DNA of 64,000 nucleotides. Origin: Saprospiraceae bacterium (GTDB taxonomy: Bacteria; Bacteroidota; Bacteroidia; Chitinophagales; Saprospiraceae). Position 1 is the stretch's first letter. Every line of letters begins with the position of its first letter. Shown here piece by piece: positions 63,493 to 64,000 of this stretch. Both the position numbers and the translations under genes were made by a program. The notes under the pieces were generated by a model. The model did no database searches, had not been told where the DNA came from, and saw nothing but the letters and a program-made list of their open reading frames with translations. Location: positions 193,703-257,702 of the forward strand of contig JAHDHL010000002.1 of assembly GCA_020631355.1 (NCBI GenBank), written 5' to 3'.

Positions 63493-64000
63493 ATGAAAAA
63501 ATTAAATTGGCTAACAATGTGCATCCTTTTCTGTTGCACTTGCCTCATATACACTTCCTGTACGGACGAACTAGACGAAACAGAAGTTCTTCCTGACTTC
63601 GAATGTACAGACCTACAAGCATTTGTAGGAGATAGTTGTACTACTGATGCAGGAGAAGTAGGATTTATTGACCCTGACTGTAACTGTTTCCCCATTCCAC
63701 AACCAGAAGACTTCGATTGCCCTGACCTGTATTCCAATATCGGTGACCCTTGCTTGAGCGAAACGGGTATCATCGGTGTTGTGAGTGATGTCTGTGAATG
63801 TGAAACTTCAAATGACACCATTCCCGGAGGCTTTGATTGTCCTGACCTCCAAGCATATGTAGGTGATCCTTGTTTCACTGATGCGGGCCTATTCGGTCTT
63901 GTGAATCCTAATTGTGAATGTGAATCCATAGAGGATGGTAGTGGAGATGTTGACTGTCCAACCATCGGTGCCAATATCGGTGATCCATGTTATACAGAAG
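63493..64000 (+). CDS. Cys-rich repeat lipoprotein, 5' part (truncated by window edge)
   Basis: The frame from ATG 63493 stays open to the right edge (about 169 residues). It starts with a lipoprotein-type signal ending in CLIYTSC (Cys23), then has four copies of a roughly 40-residue repeat of form D-x-x-CPDL-x-A-x-VGDPC-x-T-x-x-G-x-x-G-x-V-x-P-x-C-x-CE (starting near FECTDLQAF, FDCPDLYSN, FDCPDLQAY, VDCPTIGAN). Each complete copy has four Cys. Similar repeats (GANIGDPC) occur in secreted Bacteroidota proteins. Role unknown, likely surface located. The total length and C-terminus are not visible. Confidence 0.72.
   Translation, partial: MKKLNWLTMCILFCCTCLIYTSCTDELDETEVLPDFECTDLQAFVGDSCTTDAGEVGFIDPDCNCFPIPQPEDFDCPDLYSNIGDPCLSETGIIGVVSDVCECETSNDTIPGGFDCPDLQAYVGDPCFTDAGLFGLVNPNCECESIEDGSGDVDCPTIGANIGDPCYTE

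Overview
The window reads as a chromosomal segment of a Bacteroidota bacterium, most likely from the Saprospiria (Saprospiraceae/Lewinella-like) side of the phylum. The evidence is: three proteins with type IX secretion (T9SS) C-terminal sorting domains; a DUF1800/DUF1501 pair followed by a very large T9SS protein; a TonB-dependent receptor with a carboxypeptidase-like N-terminal domain; bacillithiol enzyme BshA; promoters of the Bacteroidota TTTG/TAnnTTTG type (clearest at rpsU); and an almost general absence of Shine-Dalgarno sequences. Genus is not resolvable from the sequence alone. No tRNA, rRNA or CRISPR array was found.

Layout. 1-4.1 kb: the 3' part of an HMG-CoA synthase (cut by the left edge), two small membrane proteins, an unusual exported YCII-domain lipoprotein, a P-loop kinase and a lipoprotein L,D-transpeptidase. 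4.5-15.4 kb: a surface/secretome block (DUF1800, Tat-exported DUF1501 with dockerin-like tail, 1162-residue T9SS protein built from repeated modules, a coiled-coil exported protein, another T9SS protein). 15.5-20.2 kb: glyoxylate shunt, malate synthase and isocitrate lyase, with a divergent ScfR/RamB-type regulator. 20.2-42.6 kb: a mostly minus-strand accessory block of glycosyltransferases, a SGNH hydrolase, an N-twitch radical SAM protein, asparagine synthase, UbiA prenyltransferase, nucleotide-sugar epimerase, a cytochrome P450 fused to a terpene-cyclase-like domain, an acyl-CoA ligase, a TonB receptor, an acyltransferase, two PhyH dioxygenases, a Wzm/Wzt-type ABC exporter and a TPR membrane protein. 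42.7-50.4 kb: TPR histidine kinase, HTATIP2-like reductase, SUKH protein, T9SS esterase, rpsU, GlsB-like protein, typA. 50.6-64 kb: LysM/CAP protein, TPR protein, lipoprotein, a 162-bp MITE-like element, a cytoplasmic Deg-type protease with a partner that shares its C-terminal domain, DUF6624, Hsp70-like ATPase, ABC1 kinase, bshA, DUF6122, a TerB-like protein and a Cys-rich repeat lipoprotein cut by the right edge.

How it fits together. The 20-42 kb block has the parts needed to make, tailor (oxidation, hydroxylation, glycosylation, acylation, amidation) and export a glycosylated lipid- or terpene-like molecule, and it is the best candidate for an undescribed system; the P450 to class II cyclase-like fusion is its most distinctive gene. 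This product assignment is inference. The glyoxylate genes with their own regulator indicate growth on acetate or fatty acids. The 52-59 kb genes look like an intracellular protein quality-control neighbourhood.
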